64,000 bases of DNA, taken from positions 2,294,001 to 2,358,000 of the forward strand of contig NZ_LN868939.1 in NCBI RefSeq assembly GCF_001182745.1, written 5' to 3'. Both the position numbers and the translations under genes were made by a program. The stretch comes from Nocardia farcinica. Lineage in GTDB: Bacteria; Actinomycetota; Actinomycetes; Mycobacteriales; Mycobacteriaceae. This document shows positions 1 to 8,548 of the stretch, one piece after another. The notes under the pieces are model-generated. The model made no database searches. It was not told the origin of the DNA and worked only from the letters and a program-made list of their open reading frames with translations. The first letter of the stretch is position 1, and each line of letters starts with the position of its first letter.

Positions 1-109
1 CTCCGAGAACCTCAGCGAGGCATTCCGCCAGGCCATCGCCCTCGACCGGATCGAAGGCCGCTGGTTCGCGCGGCGGGCGCGCCGGGCGGGCAGGCACCGC
101 TCGCGCTGA
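1..109 (+). CDS. C-terminal fragment, probable ABC transporter ATP-binding protein
   Basis: Only the last 35 codons are present, reading from base 2 to a TGA at 107-109. The fragment begins SENLSEAFRQAIALDRIEGRW and ends in an Arg-rich tail. The segment resembles the C-terminus of iron-type ABC ATPases, where a SENLSxAF element follows the nucleotide-binding domain. In M. tuberculosis the gene before the NUDIX gene of this block (Rv3041c) is such an ATPase, which supports the call. No Walker motif is visible because the body of the gene lies outside the window, so the identification is tentative and leans on gene order. Confidence 0.45.
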   Translation, partial: SENLSEAFRQAIALDRIEGRWFARRARRAGRHRSR

Positions 110-139
110 CGCCACAGTGACGCGGGTTATGGTGCTGGG

Positions 140-979
140 GTGAGTGAGACCAATTCGGCGGGCGCCCCGGCGTCGCAGGCGCCCCAGCCCAAGGACGCCT
201 CGACGGTGATGCTGGTGCGCGACAGCGCACGCGGACCCGAGGTGTTCCTGCAGCGCCGCGTCGGCGGGATGGCCTTCGCGGCGGGCATGACGGTGTTCCC
301 CGGCGGCGGGGTCGACCCCTCCGACGCCACCGCCGACATCGCCTGGGCCGGTCCCGAACCGGCCTGGTGGGCACGCCGTTTCGACACCACCGAGCCACGG
401 GTCAAGGCCCTGGTCTGCGCGGCGGTGCGGGAGACGTTCGAGGAATGCGGGGTGCTGCTGGCCGGGCCGACCGCCGACACCGTCGTGGGCGACACGGCCG
501 CCTACCGCGAAGCACGCGGGAAGCTGGAGCGGCGCGAACTCTCGCTGGCCGCCTTCCTCGCCGAGGAGAAGCTCGTCCTGCGCGCGGATCTGCTGCGGCC
601 GTGGGCGAATTGGATCACCCCGGTGATCGAGCCGCGCCGCTACGACACCCGGTTCTTCGTCGCCGTGCTGCCCTCGGGCCAGCGCGCCGACGGCGCCACC
701 TCCGAGGCCGCCGAGGTGCACTGGCGCACCCCCGCCGAGGAACTGGACCGCTGGCGCGAGGGCGTCGACATCCTGCTGCCGCCCACCTGGGCCCAGCTGG
801 ACGCGCTCGCGGCCTTCGACTCGACTGCCGAGATCCTGGCCGCCGAACCGGTGATCGAGCCGATCATGCCGGTGTTGGCCCCCGCCGGCGGCGCACAGAA
901 GCTGACGTTCCCCGACGGCGCCCGCTACTTCGCCGACCTGCCGGAGGCGGGCAAGCTGCGCGGTTCGGCGCGCAGCTGA
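140..979 (+). CDS. NUDIX hydrolase family protein (Rv3040c-like)
   Basis: Encodes 279 residues. A NUDIX-type helix is visible near residues 96-107 (VRETFEECGVLL, matching RExxEExG), with the upstream GGG element (FPGGGVD) about 40 residues earlier, so the box carries an unusually long insertion. This large-insert form is the type often annotated as CoA-pyrophosphatase-like or NUDT19-like. NUDIX enzymes cleave nucleoside diphosphates linked to another moiety; the substrate cannot be told here. The start is the GTG at 140: TATGGT at 128-133 ends 6 nt upstream, which fits leaderless transcription. The crotonase gene follows 50 bp later, as in M. tuberculosis. Confidence 0.85.
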   Translation: MSETNSAGAPASQAPQPKDASTVMLVRDSARGPEVFLQRRVGGMAFAAGMTVFPGGGVDPSDATADIAWAGPEPAWWARRFDTTEPRVKALVCAAVRETFEECGVLLAGPTADTVVGDTAAYREARGKLERRELSLAAFLAEEKLVLRADLLRPWANWITPVIEPRRYDTRFFVAVLPSGQRADGATSEAAEVHWRTPAEELDRWREGVDILLPPTWAQLDALAAFDSTAEILAAEPVIEPIMPVLAPAGGAQKLTFPDGARYFADLPEAGKLRGSARS

Positions 980-1029
980 GCGCCGGGCATCGCGCGGGCG
1001 CGGGTGCGCCGGGCGGTAGGTTGCCTGGT

Positions 1030-1797
1030 ATGGCCGAATTCGTGACCCTGGGGCAGCCGGACGAGGACGGGGTCGCCGTCCTGCGCATCGCCCGCCCGCC
1101 GATGAATCAGATCAACATCCAGGTGGCACGCGAGGTGGCCGAGGCCGCGGCGCGGGTGGCCGCCGATCCGGCGGTGGCGGCGCTCATCGTCTACGGCGAC
1201 GAGCGGGTGTTCTGCGCGGGGGACGACATGGCCGAACTCGCCGGGCTCGACCGCGACGGCGCCGCGGCACGGGCCGCCGATCTGCAGGACGCGCTGGGAT
1301 GTCTGGCCAGGGTGCCGCAGCCGACGGTCGCCGCGATCTGCGGGTACGCCCTGGGCGCCGGGTTGGAACTCGCGCTCGGCGCCGACCGCAGGATCATCGG
1401 CGACAACGTCAAACTCGGTCTGCCGCAGATCCGTGCCGGGTTGATCCCGCTCGCGGGCATCCGGCGGCTGGCGCTGTCGATCGGCCCGTCCGCGGCCAAG
1501 GATCTGGTGTACTCCGGCCGCTTCGTCGCGGCCGACGAGGCGCGGACGCTGGGTCTGGTGGACGAGGTGGTCGCTCCCGACGACGTGTTCGCGGCGGCTC
1601 GGCGCTGGGCCGGGCAGTTCACCGGCGGTCCGGCGCGGGCGCTGGCCGCCGCCAAGGCCGTGTTCGAGGCCGGGCCGCACGGTCTCGACCGTGCCCGCAC
1701 CGAATGGGCCGCCCTGTTCGACACCGCGGACCGGCGCATCGGCACCAGCTCCTACGTCGCCGAAGGGCCGGGCTCGGCGGTGTTCACCGGGCGGTGA
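1030..1797 (+). CDS. Enoyl-CoA hydratase/isomerase family protein (EchA17-like)
   Basis: A 255-residue crotonase-fold protein. The oxyanion-hole region (FCAGDDMAEL) and the first acidic position (GLELAL, about residue 113) are present. The second catalytic glutamate of classical hydratases, usually in LPExxLG, is glutamine here (LPQIRAG, about residue 133), so simple hydratase activity is uncertain and another crotonase reaction is possible. The ATG at 1030 has TAGGTT (1017-1022) ending 7 nt upstream and no clear Shine-Dalgarno, so it is probably leaderless. The neighbours match Rv3040c-Rv3038c. Confidence 0.85.
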   Translation: MAEFVTLGQPDEDGVAVLRIARPPMNQINIQVAREVAEAAARVAADPAVAALIVYGDERVFCAGDDMAELAGLDRDGAAARAADLQDALGCLARVPQPTVAAICGYALGAGLELALGADRRIIGDNVKLGLPQIRAGLIPLAGIRRLALSIGPSAAKDLVYSGRFVAADEARTLGLVDEVVAPDDVFAAARRWAGQFTGGPARALAAAKAVFEAGPHGLDRARTEWAALFDTADRRIGTSSYVAEGPGSAVFTGR

Positions 1798-1859
1798 CGG
1801 ACCCCGAAGGCAGCCCGAGCGACCGACTCGGGCGGGGTGTGCGGCACGATTGCGCTGAT

Positions 1860-1878
1860 AGGAACAGGTTCTAGTTCC
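1860..1878. promoter_or_regulatory. Inverted repeat, possible operator upstream of the methyltransferase gene
   Basis: GGAAC (1861-1865) and GTTCC (1874-1878) form an inverted repeat with an 8-nt spacer. The overlapping string AGGAACAGGTTCTA (1860-1873) differs at one fixed position from the KstR consensus TNNAACNNGTTNNA. It lies about 80 bp upstream of the methyltransferase start at 1956, in the otherwise featureless gap 1798-1955. Which regulator binds here, if any, is unknown. Confidence 0.3.
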
Positions 1879-1955
1879 GGCGGCTCTCGGTCACCTGTCC
1901 GAATGACCGGCCCGCGCACCGTACCGCCGGGTAGATCTGGGTAGGCTTGGCGACC

Positions 1956-2924
1956 ATGACGGTACGTCCCTCCGACCCCGCGCCGAACCCCCACGCCACC
2001 GAGGCGGAGGTGGAAGCGGCGTTCAAGGATACGAAGCTGGCCCAGGTGCTCTACCACGACTGGGAGGCCGAGACCTACGACGACAAGTGGTCCATCTCCT
2101 ACGACGAGCGCTGCATCGAGTACGCCCGCGGTCGGTTCGACGCCGCGGTCGGGCCGGCTCCGCTGCCCTACGAGCGCGCGCTCGAACTGGGTTGCGGCAC
2201 CGGCTTCTTCCTGCTGAACCTCATGCAGGGCGGGGTCGCCAAGTCCGGTTCGGTCACCGACCTGTCGCCGGGCATGGTGAAGGTGGCGCTGCGCAACGCC
2301 GAGAACCTCGGACTCGACGTGGACGGCCGCGTCGCCGACGCCGAGACCATCCCGTACGACGACGACACCTTCGACCTGGTGGTCGGGCACGCGGTGCTGC
2401 ACCACATCCCCGATGTGGAGCAGGCGCTGCGCGAATGCCTGCGCGTGCTCAAGCCGGGCGGCCGCTTCGTCTTCGCCGGTGAGCCGACCACCGTCGGCAA
2501 CTTCTACGCCCGCTGGCTCGGCCGCATCACCTGGAAGGCCACCACCACCGTCACCAAGCTGCCCGCCCTGGCCGGGTGGCGGCGTCCGCAGGAGGAACTG
2601 GACGAGTCCTCCCGCGCGGCCGCCCTCGAGGCCGTCGTCGACCTGCACACCTTCGATCCCGCCGACCTCGAGGCCATGGCCCGGTCGGCGGGCGCCACCC
2701 AGGTGAAGGCGACCACCGAGGAGTTCGCGGCCGCGCTGTGGGGCTGGCCGGTGCGCACCTTCGAAGCCGCGGTGCCCGAGGAGAAGCTGACCTGGCGCTA
2801 CCGGATGGCGATGTACCGGGCGTGGCTCGGCCTGAGCTGGGTGGACGAGAAGGTGATGCGCCACGTGGTGCCGCGCCAATTCTTCTACAACGCCATGATC
2901 ACGGGCGTGAAGCCCGCGAAGTAG
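1956..2924 (+). CDS. Class I SAM-dependent methyltransferase (Rv3038c-like)
   Basis: 322 residues from ATG 1956. SAM-binding motif I is ELGCGTGFFL at roughly residue 78, followed by an acidic loop (VADAETIPYDDDTFDLVVGHAVLHH) and a post-motif typical of Methyltransf_11 proteins (LRVLKPGGRFVFAGEP). The substrate is not evident. A TTG nine bases upstream is also in frame, but TAGGCT at 1942-1947 ends 8 nt before the ATG, which favours a leaderless ATG start. The stop codon directly abuts the GTG of the next gene, so the two are almost certainly cotranscribed. Confidence 0.85.
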   Translation: MTVRPSDPAPNPHATEAEVEAAFKDTKLAQVLYHDWEAETYDDKWSISYDERCIEYARGRFDAAVGPAPLPYERALELGCGTGFFLLNLMQGGVAKSGSVTDLSPGMVKVALRNAENLGLDVDGRVADAETIPYDDDTFDLVVGHAVLHHIPDVEQALRECLRVLKPGGRFVFAGEPTTVGNFYARWLGRITWKATTTVTKLPALAGWRRPQEELDESSRAAALEAVVDLHTFDPADLEAMARSAGATQVKATTEEFAAALWGWPVRTFEAAVPEEKLTWRYRMAMYRAWLGLSWVDEKVMRHVVPRQFFYNAMITGVKPAK

Positions 2925-4115
2925 GTGGGCTACGGCTTCGGCCGCGCCGACGTCGCGTTCCTCGCGAGTGCGGCGGGTCGCGCTGCGCTCGCGGAGGTCG
3001 CGGGGCTGGAGTTGAGTGCCGCCTCGCACCTGCACGACCTGGCGCGGGTCCGCCGCGCGCACGGCGCGGCGGCGCCCGCCCTGATCGAAACCGTGCGGTT
3101 GCGCCGGAAGGCGGCCGCCAAACTGGCCGATGCCGCCGACTGGTTGCTCACCGACGACGCCGTGCAACAGGCCACCCCGACCGCGGTCGCCCGGCACCGC
3201 GCCCGGCGGCTGGCCGGGCGCGCCGTGCACGACGTCACCTGTTCGATCGGCGCGGAGCTCGCCGAGCTGGCCCCGGCGTGCCCGGCGGTGATCGGCAGCG
3301 ACCTCGACGAGGTGCGGCTGGCGATGGCGGCCCACAACCTCGGCGGGGCCGCGAACGTTCTGCTGGCCCGCGCCGACGCGCTCGCGCCCGTCACCCGCGA
3401 CACGGTGGTCGTCGCCGATCCGGCGCGCCGCGCGGGCGGCAGACGCACGCACGACCCGGCCGCCCTGCAACCGCCGCTGCCGGACCTGCTGTCGGTGTAC
3501 GCGGGCCGCGACCTGGTCGTGAAGTGTGCTCCCGGATTGGATTTCGCGCGCCTGGACTGGGCGGGCGAGGTCGAGGTGATCTCCCTCGACGGCGCGGTCC
3601 GTGAAGCCTGTCTCTGGTCACCCGGTCTCGCCGAGCCCGGCGTGCGCCGCCGCGCCACGGTGCTGTCCACCACCGGCCCCGGCATCACCCTCACCGACAC
3701 CGAGCCCGACGACATCCCGCAGCGCCCGCCCGGCACCTGGATCATCGACCCCGACGGCGCGATCGTGCGCGCCGGGCTGGTCCGCCACTACGCCGCGAAA
3801 CACGGCCTGTGGCAACTGGATCCGCAGATCGCCTACCTCACCGGTGACCGGGTGCCACCCGGGGTCCGCGGCTTCCGCATCGACGACCGCCTCGACCTGC
3901 GCGAGAAGACCCTGCGCCGGGAACTCACCCGCCGCGACTGCGGCGCCCTGGAAATCCTCGTCCGCGGCGTCGACATCGACCCCGACGCCCTCCGCAAACG
4001 CCTCAAACTCCGCGGCACCCGGCCCTACACCCTCGTCCTCACCCGCATCGGCCGCACCGCAACCGCCTTCCTCTGCACCGCGCAGGCGCCGGCGGACCAG
4101 CACTCCCTCCGCTAG
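2925..4115 (+). CDS. SAM-dependent methyltransferase with THUMP-like C-terminal domain (Rv3037c-like)
   Basis: 396 residues. The N-terminal half contains a helical region and a divergent Rossmann methyltransferase core (VHDVTCSIGAEL near residue 104, SDLDEVRLAMAAHN near residue 125, VVADPARR near residue 165). The C-terminal part resembles the THUMP-like domain found in this actinobacterial family. THUMP domains usually imply an RNA substrate, although in M. tuberculosis this gene has also been listed with the MGLP neighbourhood. The GTG start follows the previous stop with no gap. Its TAG stop overlaps the convergent DUF1697 stop in the palindrome CTAG. Confidence 0.8.
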   Translation: MGYGFGRADVAFLASAAGRAALAEVAGLELSAASHLHDLARVRRAHGAAAPALIETVRLRRKAAAKLADAADWLLTDDAVQQATPTAVARHRARRLAGRAVHDVTCSIGAELAELAPACPAVIGSDLDEVRLAMAAHNLGGAANVLLARADALAPVTRDTVVVADPARRAGGRRTHDPAALQPPLPDLLSVYAGRDLVVKCAPGLDFARLDWAGEVEVISLDGAVREACLWSPGLAEPGVRRRATVLSTTGPGITLTDTEPDDIPQRPPGTWIIDPDGAIVRAGLVRHYAAKHGLWQLDPQIAYLTGDRVPPGVRGFRIDDRLDLREKTLRRELTRRDCGALEILVRGVDIDPDALRKRLKLRGTRPYTLVLTRIGRTATAFLCTAQAPADQHSLR

Positions 4116-4651
4116 GACTCCATCTTCTTGACCACCTTCTGGACCGTGAGCCAGGTGCGGGTGGTGATGTCCTTGCCGTAGGTCTTGTCCAGCCAGGCCA
4201 TGAAGTCGGGGGTCTTCGGGGTGCTGTTGTCGATGACGGTGAGCAGGGCCCGGGTGGGCTCGTCGTAGCCGACGACGCGGGTGAGCGGGTCGGCGGGGGC
4301 CGCGGGCTCGGGATCGTCGATGGGCCGTTTGAAGAAGGTGACGGTGAGGTAGGAGGCGCGTTCGTGGACCAGGCCCTCGAACGGGTCGCGGTCGAGCAGG
4401 TCGCGCAGTTCGTCGTAGTCGCGCACCAGCGTGCCGCCCGCGATGCTCAGTTCGGCGTTGAGCGCGCCCTGGATGCGGTCCTCGAGCTCGGCGGTGTCGG
4501 TGGGCTCGGTGCGGAAGACGAGATTGCCGCTGGAGAGCACGGTGGCGACCTTCTCGAAACCGAGGCCCTCGAACACGCCGCGCAGCTTGTCGTTGCGCAT
4601 GTTGGGGTTGCTCGGCATGATCCCGCGCAGCAGCGCCGCGTACCTGTGCAT
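4112..4651 (-). CDS. DUF1697 domain-containing protein
   Basis: A 179-residue protein with the hallmarks of DUF1697: an N-terminal MHRYAALLRGIMPSNPNM, then LRGVFEGLGFEKVATVLSSGN and a C-terminal TWLTVQKV. No biochemical function is established for the family. TAGGGT (4659-4664 on the minus strand) ends 7 nt before the ATG, so this is another likely leaderless gene. It converges on the THUMP-like methyltransferase, with the two stop codons sharing CTAG. It is not part of the conserved M. tuberculosis order, so it appears to be a local insertion. Confidence 0.85.
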   Translation of the reverse strand: MHRYAALLRGIMPSNPNMRNDKLRGVFEGLGFEKVATVLSSGNLVFRTEPTDTAELEDRIQGALNAELSIAGGTLVRDYDELRDLLDRDPFEGLVHERASYLTVTFFKRPIDDPEPAAPADPLTRVVGYDEPTRALLTVIDNSTPKTPDFMAWLDKTYGKDITTRTWLTVQKVVKKMES

Positions 4652-4686
4652 GGGCCGAACCCTAGTTCACCAGGCCGACGGATTCG

Positions 4687-5436
4687 TCAGGATTGCGTGC
4701 TCACACCGTTCTTCTTGCGTTCGATGTCCTCGAGCGCGGCCAGGTACTTCGCCCGCTCCTCGGCGCCCGCCTCCCAGGTGGCCTTGCGGTTCTTCACCAC
4801 TTTGGCCGGGGCGCCGACGGCGATGCTGTAGTCGGGGATCTCGCCCTTGACCACCGCGTGCGCGCCCAGCACGCACCCGCGCCCGACCCTGGTCTCGCGC
4901 AGCACCGTCACCTTGGCGGCGATCCAGGTGTCCGGGCCGATGCGCACCGGGCTCTTGACGATGCCCTGGTCCTTGATCGGCAGGGTGATGTCGTCCATCT
5001 TGTGGTCGAAGTCGCAGATGTAGCACCAGTCCGCGACCAGGGTGGACTCGCCGATCTCGATGTCGAGGTAGGTGTTGACGACGTTGTCCTTGCCGAAGAC
5101 CACCTTGTCGCCGATGCGCAGCGAGCCCTCGTGGCAGCGGATGGCGTTGCCGTCGCCGATGTGCACCCAGCGGCCGATCTCCATGCGGCCCAGTTCGGGG
5201 GTCGCGTGGATCTCGACGCCCTTGCCCAGGAAGACCATGCCGCGCAACACGATGTGCGGGTTGGCGAGCTTGAACTTGAACAGACGGTAGTACCGCACCA
5301 GGTACCACGGCGTGTACGCGCGGTTGGCGATGACCCAGCGCAGCGACGCCATGGTCAGAAACCGCGCCTGCTGCGGATCCCGGCGCCGCGACCCGCGCCA
5401 GCGCGAGCGCAACGGTGCGCCCCACATGCTCGTCAC
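4687..5436 (-). CDS. Hexapeptide-repeat (LbH) acyl/acetyltransferase (Rv3034c-like)
   Basis: 249 residues with a left-handed beta-helix signature: repeated [LIV]Gxxxx units such as VHIGDGNAI, LRIGDKVVFG, IEIGESTLVA, VRIGPDTWIA and GRGCVLGAHAVVKG, then IAVGAPAKVVKNR, the usual terminal coil of sugar acetyltransferases. Its M. tuberculosis counterpart sits in the proposed MGLP locus, where an acetyl or short-acyl group is added to the methylglucose polymer; that role is an inference here. The GTG at 5436 is chosen because GGGAGAAGG lies 3-7 nt upstream; an in-frame ATG three codons later is less well placed. Confidence 0.85.
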   Translation of the reverse strand: MTSMWGAPLRSRWRGSRRRDPQQARFLTMASLRWVIANRAYTPWYLVRYYRLFKFKLANPHIVLRGMVFLGKGVEIHATPELGRMEIGRWVHIGDGNAIRCHEGSLRIGDKVVFGKDNVVNTYLDIEIGESTLVADWCYICDFDHKMDDITLPIKDQGIVKSPVRIGPDTWIAAKVTVLRETRVGRGCVLGAHAVVKGEIPDYSIAVGAPAKVVKNRKATWEAGAEERAKYLAALEDIERKKNGVSTQS

Positions 5437-5538
5437 GAACCTTCTCCCGTCGTGTTCCCGGACCCCGTCGCGGGGGCCGTCTCGTTTGGATGAACAGCGT
5501 ACTTTCGCGCCGTCACCCGCCGGGGACGACCCTGGGGA

Positions 5539-6885
5539 TCAGGCTCCGTCGATGGCGCAACCGGCGACGGGTTTGCCGGCGAGCCGGTCGAGCAGGTAGG
5601 TGACGGCGTTGTCCGGACCGAAGGCGTCGATCATCTCCGGGCCGAAATGGTTGGGGATGGTCGCGCCGGGCAGGATCGGCGGCAGCTCGTTGGTGCGGAA
5701 GGTGACCGTCGCGCCCTGCGCGCACCAGGTCTCGGCGAGCGCGCGGGCCTGCCCGTAGGGGACGGTGTCGTCGTTGCGGCCGCTGGTGATGAACACCGGG
5801 CCGGCCGGGGTGAGCGTGCCGACGCGTTGTTCGGCGAGCGCGGGTGCGGCCTCGGGGATGTCGGCCAGGTGTTCGGTGAGCGAGCGGCCGTCGACGGTCA
5901 GGCTGTTCGTGCGCAGGAACGGATGCCGGGTGATGACGTCGGCGATGCAGGCGTTGCTCAGTGTCTCGAGCATCGCGCGGCCCTCGGCGCTGGTCACCCG
6001 GTCCAGGGCCTGGTACAGGGCGGGATAGCGGGCCAGCAGGGCGTTGACGGCGAAGCCGATGGCCCCGCCGATGAGTGCGCCGTCGATGGTCTTCAGGATC
6101 TCGGCGAGGTCGGCGACCGGTCCGCCCGCCCAGGTGCCCTTCAGGTTCAATTCCGGCGCGTACCGCGGTGCCAGCTCGGCCGCGGCCGCGGTGGCGCCGC
6201 CGCCCTGCGAGTACCCCCACAGCACCACGGGCGTCTCCGGGCCGACACCGGCCAGCGTGTTGGCCGCGCGCACGGCGTCGAGGACGGCGTGCGCCTCCTC
6301 GATCCGGTTGGCGTAGGTGTGGACGCCCGGGGTGCCGAGCCCGATGTAGTCGGTCACCAGAACGCGCGCGCCGAGCCTGCTCCACACGGCCGAGGACGGC
6401 AGTTCCTGGTTGGCCGAGATGCCGAGGGCGGGTTCGGTGAACGCCGCGACCCCGGTGGCGAAGGCACGCGACATCGCGCACTGGTCGCCCTGCCCGGAGG
6501 TGCCGGGCGCGATGACGACCGTGGGGCGCGGACCCGCGCCGAGCCACGGACCCGCGGCATCGATGAAGGTGCCGGTGACGACCGCCGGGGTGCCGTCCTG
6601 CGATCGGCTGGTGTACATCACCAGATCGGCGGCGGCGGGCCAGCCCTGTTCACTGGGCAGCGACGCGTACAGCGGCATCGGCTGCGTCTTGACGATGGCG
6701 CCGGGCTCGGTGGGGAATTGCGCGGGCGGGGTGTAGAAGTCGGTCACCGGCGCCGCGACCGCGGGCGCGGGCTCCGGTCCCGCCACCGTCGCCGTGGCGG
6801 CGCAGACGCCTGCCACCGCCGCGGCGATCGCGCGCCCCACCCACCGTCGCGCTCCCGCCCGAGAACGTCGCTGTTGCCGTGCCAT
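5539..6885 (-). CDS. Secreted LIP-family lipase
   Basis: 448 residues with an Arg-rich n-region, a hydrophobic segment and an AxA-type cleavage region (AVAAPVTDFY near residue 43), so it is exported. The alpha/beta-hydrolase core has the nucleophile elbow GYSQGG, an acidic residue in SGRNDDTVPY and a histidine in IPNHFGPE. This is the layout of secretory lipases (PF03583), which hydrolyse acylglycerols outside the membrane. The start is supported by GGGAGAGG 6 nt before the ATG. It is transcribed away from the PQQ-propeller gene across a 278-bp divergent region. Confidence 0.88.
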   Translation of the reverse strand: MARQQRRSRAGARRWVGRAIAAAVAGVCAATATVAGPEPAPAVAAPVTDFYTPPAQFPTEPGAIVKTQPMPLYASLPSEQGWPAAADLVMYTSRSQDGTPAVVTGTFIDAAGPWLGAGPRPTVVIAPGTSGQGDQCAMSRAFATGVAAFTEPALGISANQELPSSAVWSRLGARVLVTDYIGLGTPGVHTYANRIEEAHAVLDAVRAANTLAGVGPETPVVLWGYSQGGGATAAAAELAPRYAPELNLKGTWAGGPVADLAEILKTIDGALIGGAIGFAVNALLARYPALYQALDRVTSAEGRAMLETLSNACIADVITRHPFLRTNSLTVDGRSLTEHLADIPEAAPALAEQRVGTLTPAGPVFITSGRNDDTVPYGQARALAETWCAQGATVTFRTNELPPILPGATIPNHFGPEMIDAFGPDNAVTYLLDRLAGKPVAGCAIDGA

Positions 6886-6972
6886 TCGATACCTCTCCCG
6901 CCCGCCCGGCGCCGTCGCCGGGTGTCCCGCACCGCGCCGGTGACCCGGCTATGAACCCGATCACACGGCAAC

Positions 6973-6986
6973 TTACCGGACAGTAA
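6973..6986. promoter_or_regulatory. TTAC-N6-GTAA inverted repeat in a divergent promoter region
   Basis: TTAC (6973-6976) and GTAA (6983-6986) are separated by CGGACA, about 87 bp upstream of the lipase start. The same TTAC-N6-GTAA layout recurs at 12301-12314. The string also fits the AC-N9-AC spacing reported for actinobacterial GlnR boxes, so GlnR or a TetR-type factor are both possible. The binding protein is an inference. Confidence 0.35.
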
Positions 6987-7163
6987 CACACGCGCGAGCA
7001 AAGCGAACCCGCTCGGTTTCAAATTGCTCGGGGGAGGCTCGCGCTCGCGCCGGCGCTCGGCCACCTGCCGGGACCGCCGGGCGAACACGCCGTGCGGCGG
7101 GCGTGGCCGGGCCCGGACCCGCTAGTCTTGCGTGCGGCCGTCGACCAGAGGGGAGATCAGCAG

Positions 7164-8540
7164 GTGCGAACCGGTTGCGCGCGGGCCGAGTCCACGCGGG
7201 ATGTGCCCCCGCCGGATGTGCCGAAGCCGGATGTGCCGAAGCGCGGGCGATCGCGCGTCCGTACCGCGGCGGCGCTGGTCGTCCTCGGCGCGATGGCCGC
7301 CGGGTGCGGCACCGACGTCGACGACATCACGGTCGGCTCCGGCGCGGGCTGGCCGGCGGTCCACCACGACGGCCGCAACGCCGCCACGAGCCCGGTGACC
7401 GGCGCCGAACGGATGACGTTGCGCTGGTCGCGTCCGGCGGGCGGCCCCATCGCCCACCCCGTCACCATCGGCCCGGACAGCCAGATCTTCCTGACCACCC
7501 GCACGGCCAGCGGCTGCGCCATCCTGTCGTTGCAGATGCCCACCGGCCGTAAGCGCTTCTGCGATCGCCTCGGCCCCAACACCATCTCCTCGCCGACCGC
7601 CGTCGACGGTGGCACCAACGTCTATTTCGGCGACGACGGGGCGGTGAACTCCTACAACCTGCTCGGCCAGCCGCGCTGGCGCACCCCGGTCGCGGGCGTG
7701 CCGGTGTCGGTGCAGTTCACCGGCGACGGACACGTGCTCACCATCACCCAGTCCGGCCAGGTCGACGTGCTCGAACGGCAGACCGGCAAGCGGGTGGTGC
7801 CCACCACCCAGTTGCTGGGCGAACCGGACTTCCTCGAGCATCCCGACCTCACCCGACCGGCCTCCGGAAACGGCCTCGAGGACTGCGCCACCGGTGGGCC
7901 GCAGTGCCCGATCGCCACGGTCTCCGCGATCGACGAGTCCTCCGGCCGCTTCTTCGTCACCGTGTGGCAGCCGGGCGAGCCCGCCGCCGACCTGGTCGCG
8001 ATGCGCTACGCCGACCAGCGTCTCCACCGGGAGTGGAGCGCCCAGCTGCTCACCGGCGGCAGCGCCACCAGTCCGGCGCTCTCGGCCGACGGCGGCACCG
8101 TCTACGTCGGCGACAACAGCGGCCGGTTGTTGGCGCTCGACACCGCCGACGGGCGCACCAAGTGGGTCCATCAGCTCGCGTTCACCCCGGCCGGGGCGAT
8201 CTCGGTCGCCGCCGACGGGCTGATCGTGCCCGCCGGTGACGAGGGCTATCTGATGGCGTTGCGCGACACCGGAGACGGCGTCGAAACCGCCTGGGAGCGT
8301 AAGGATCTGGCGCTGCGCGGGCTCCCGGTGCAGACCGCGGGCGGGATCGGCTACACCACCGCCGCGATCGGCGCGGGCCTGAACCTGGTCACCTTCGACA
8401 CCGCCACCGGCGCCACCATCGATTCCGATGTGCTGCCCGGCGCGCAGGGCAGCACCACCGGCACCTCGGTCGGCCCGAAGGGCGAGGTCGTGGTGGCGAC
8501 CAGGATCGGCGAGGTGTTCGCCTTCGAGCCGGAGGACTGA
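7164..8540 (+). CDS. PQQ-like beta-propeller lipoprotein (Rv3035-like)
   Basis: 458 residues from GTG 7164. A lipobox ends in AMAAGC about 46 residues in, so the mature protein is probably anchored outside the membrane. The rest shows blades of a PQQ-type propeller (for example VYVGDNSGRLLALDTADGRTKWVHQL and NVYFGDDGAVNSYN). No catalytic dehydrogenase residues are obvious, so a binding or scaffold role is as likely as enzymatic activity. The n-region is unusually long and contains three 15-bp repeats. GGGGAG sits 8 nt before the GTG. TAGTCT at 7123-7128 is a candidate -10. In M. tuberculosis this gene also neighbours the MGLP genes. Confidence 0.8.
   Translation: MRTGCARAESTRDVPPPDVPKPDVPKRGRSRVRTAAALVVLGAMAAGCGTDVDDITVGSGAGWPAVHHDGRNAATSPVTGAERMTLRWSRPAGGPIAHPVTIGPDSQIFLTTRTASGCAILSLQMPTGRKRFCDRLGPNTISSPTAVDGGTNVYFGDDGAVNSYNLLGQPRWRTPVAGVPVSVQFTGDGHVLTITQSGQVDVLERQTGKRVVPTTQLLGEPDFLEHPDLTRPASGNGLEDCATGGPQCPIATVSAIDESSGRFFVTVWQPGEPAADLVAMRYADQRLHREWSAQLLTGGSATSPALSADGGTVYVGDNSGRLLALDTADGRTKWVHQLAFTPAGAISVAADGLIVPAGDEGYLMALRDTGDGVETAWERKDLALRGLPVQTAGGIGYTTAAIGAGLNLVTFDTATGATIDSDVLPGAQGSTTGTSVGPKGEVVVATRIGEVFAFEPED
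7199..7243 (+). repeat. Three 15-bp in-frame tandem repeats in the lipoprotein n-region
   Basis: Units start at 7199, 7214 and 7229 (GGATGTGCC followed by CCCGCC, GAAGCC or GAAGCG). They encode DVPPP, DVPKP and DVPKR, before the lipobox of the PQQ-propeller protein. Because units are multiples of three, copy number can vary without a frameshift. Confidence 0.75.
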
Positions 8541-8548
8541 ACCGGCGG

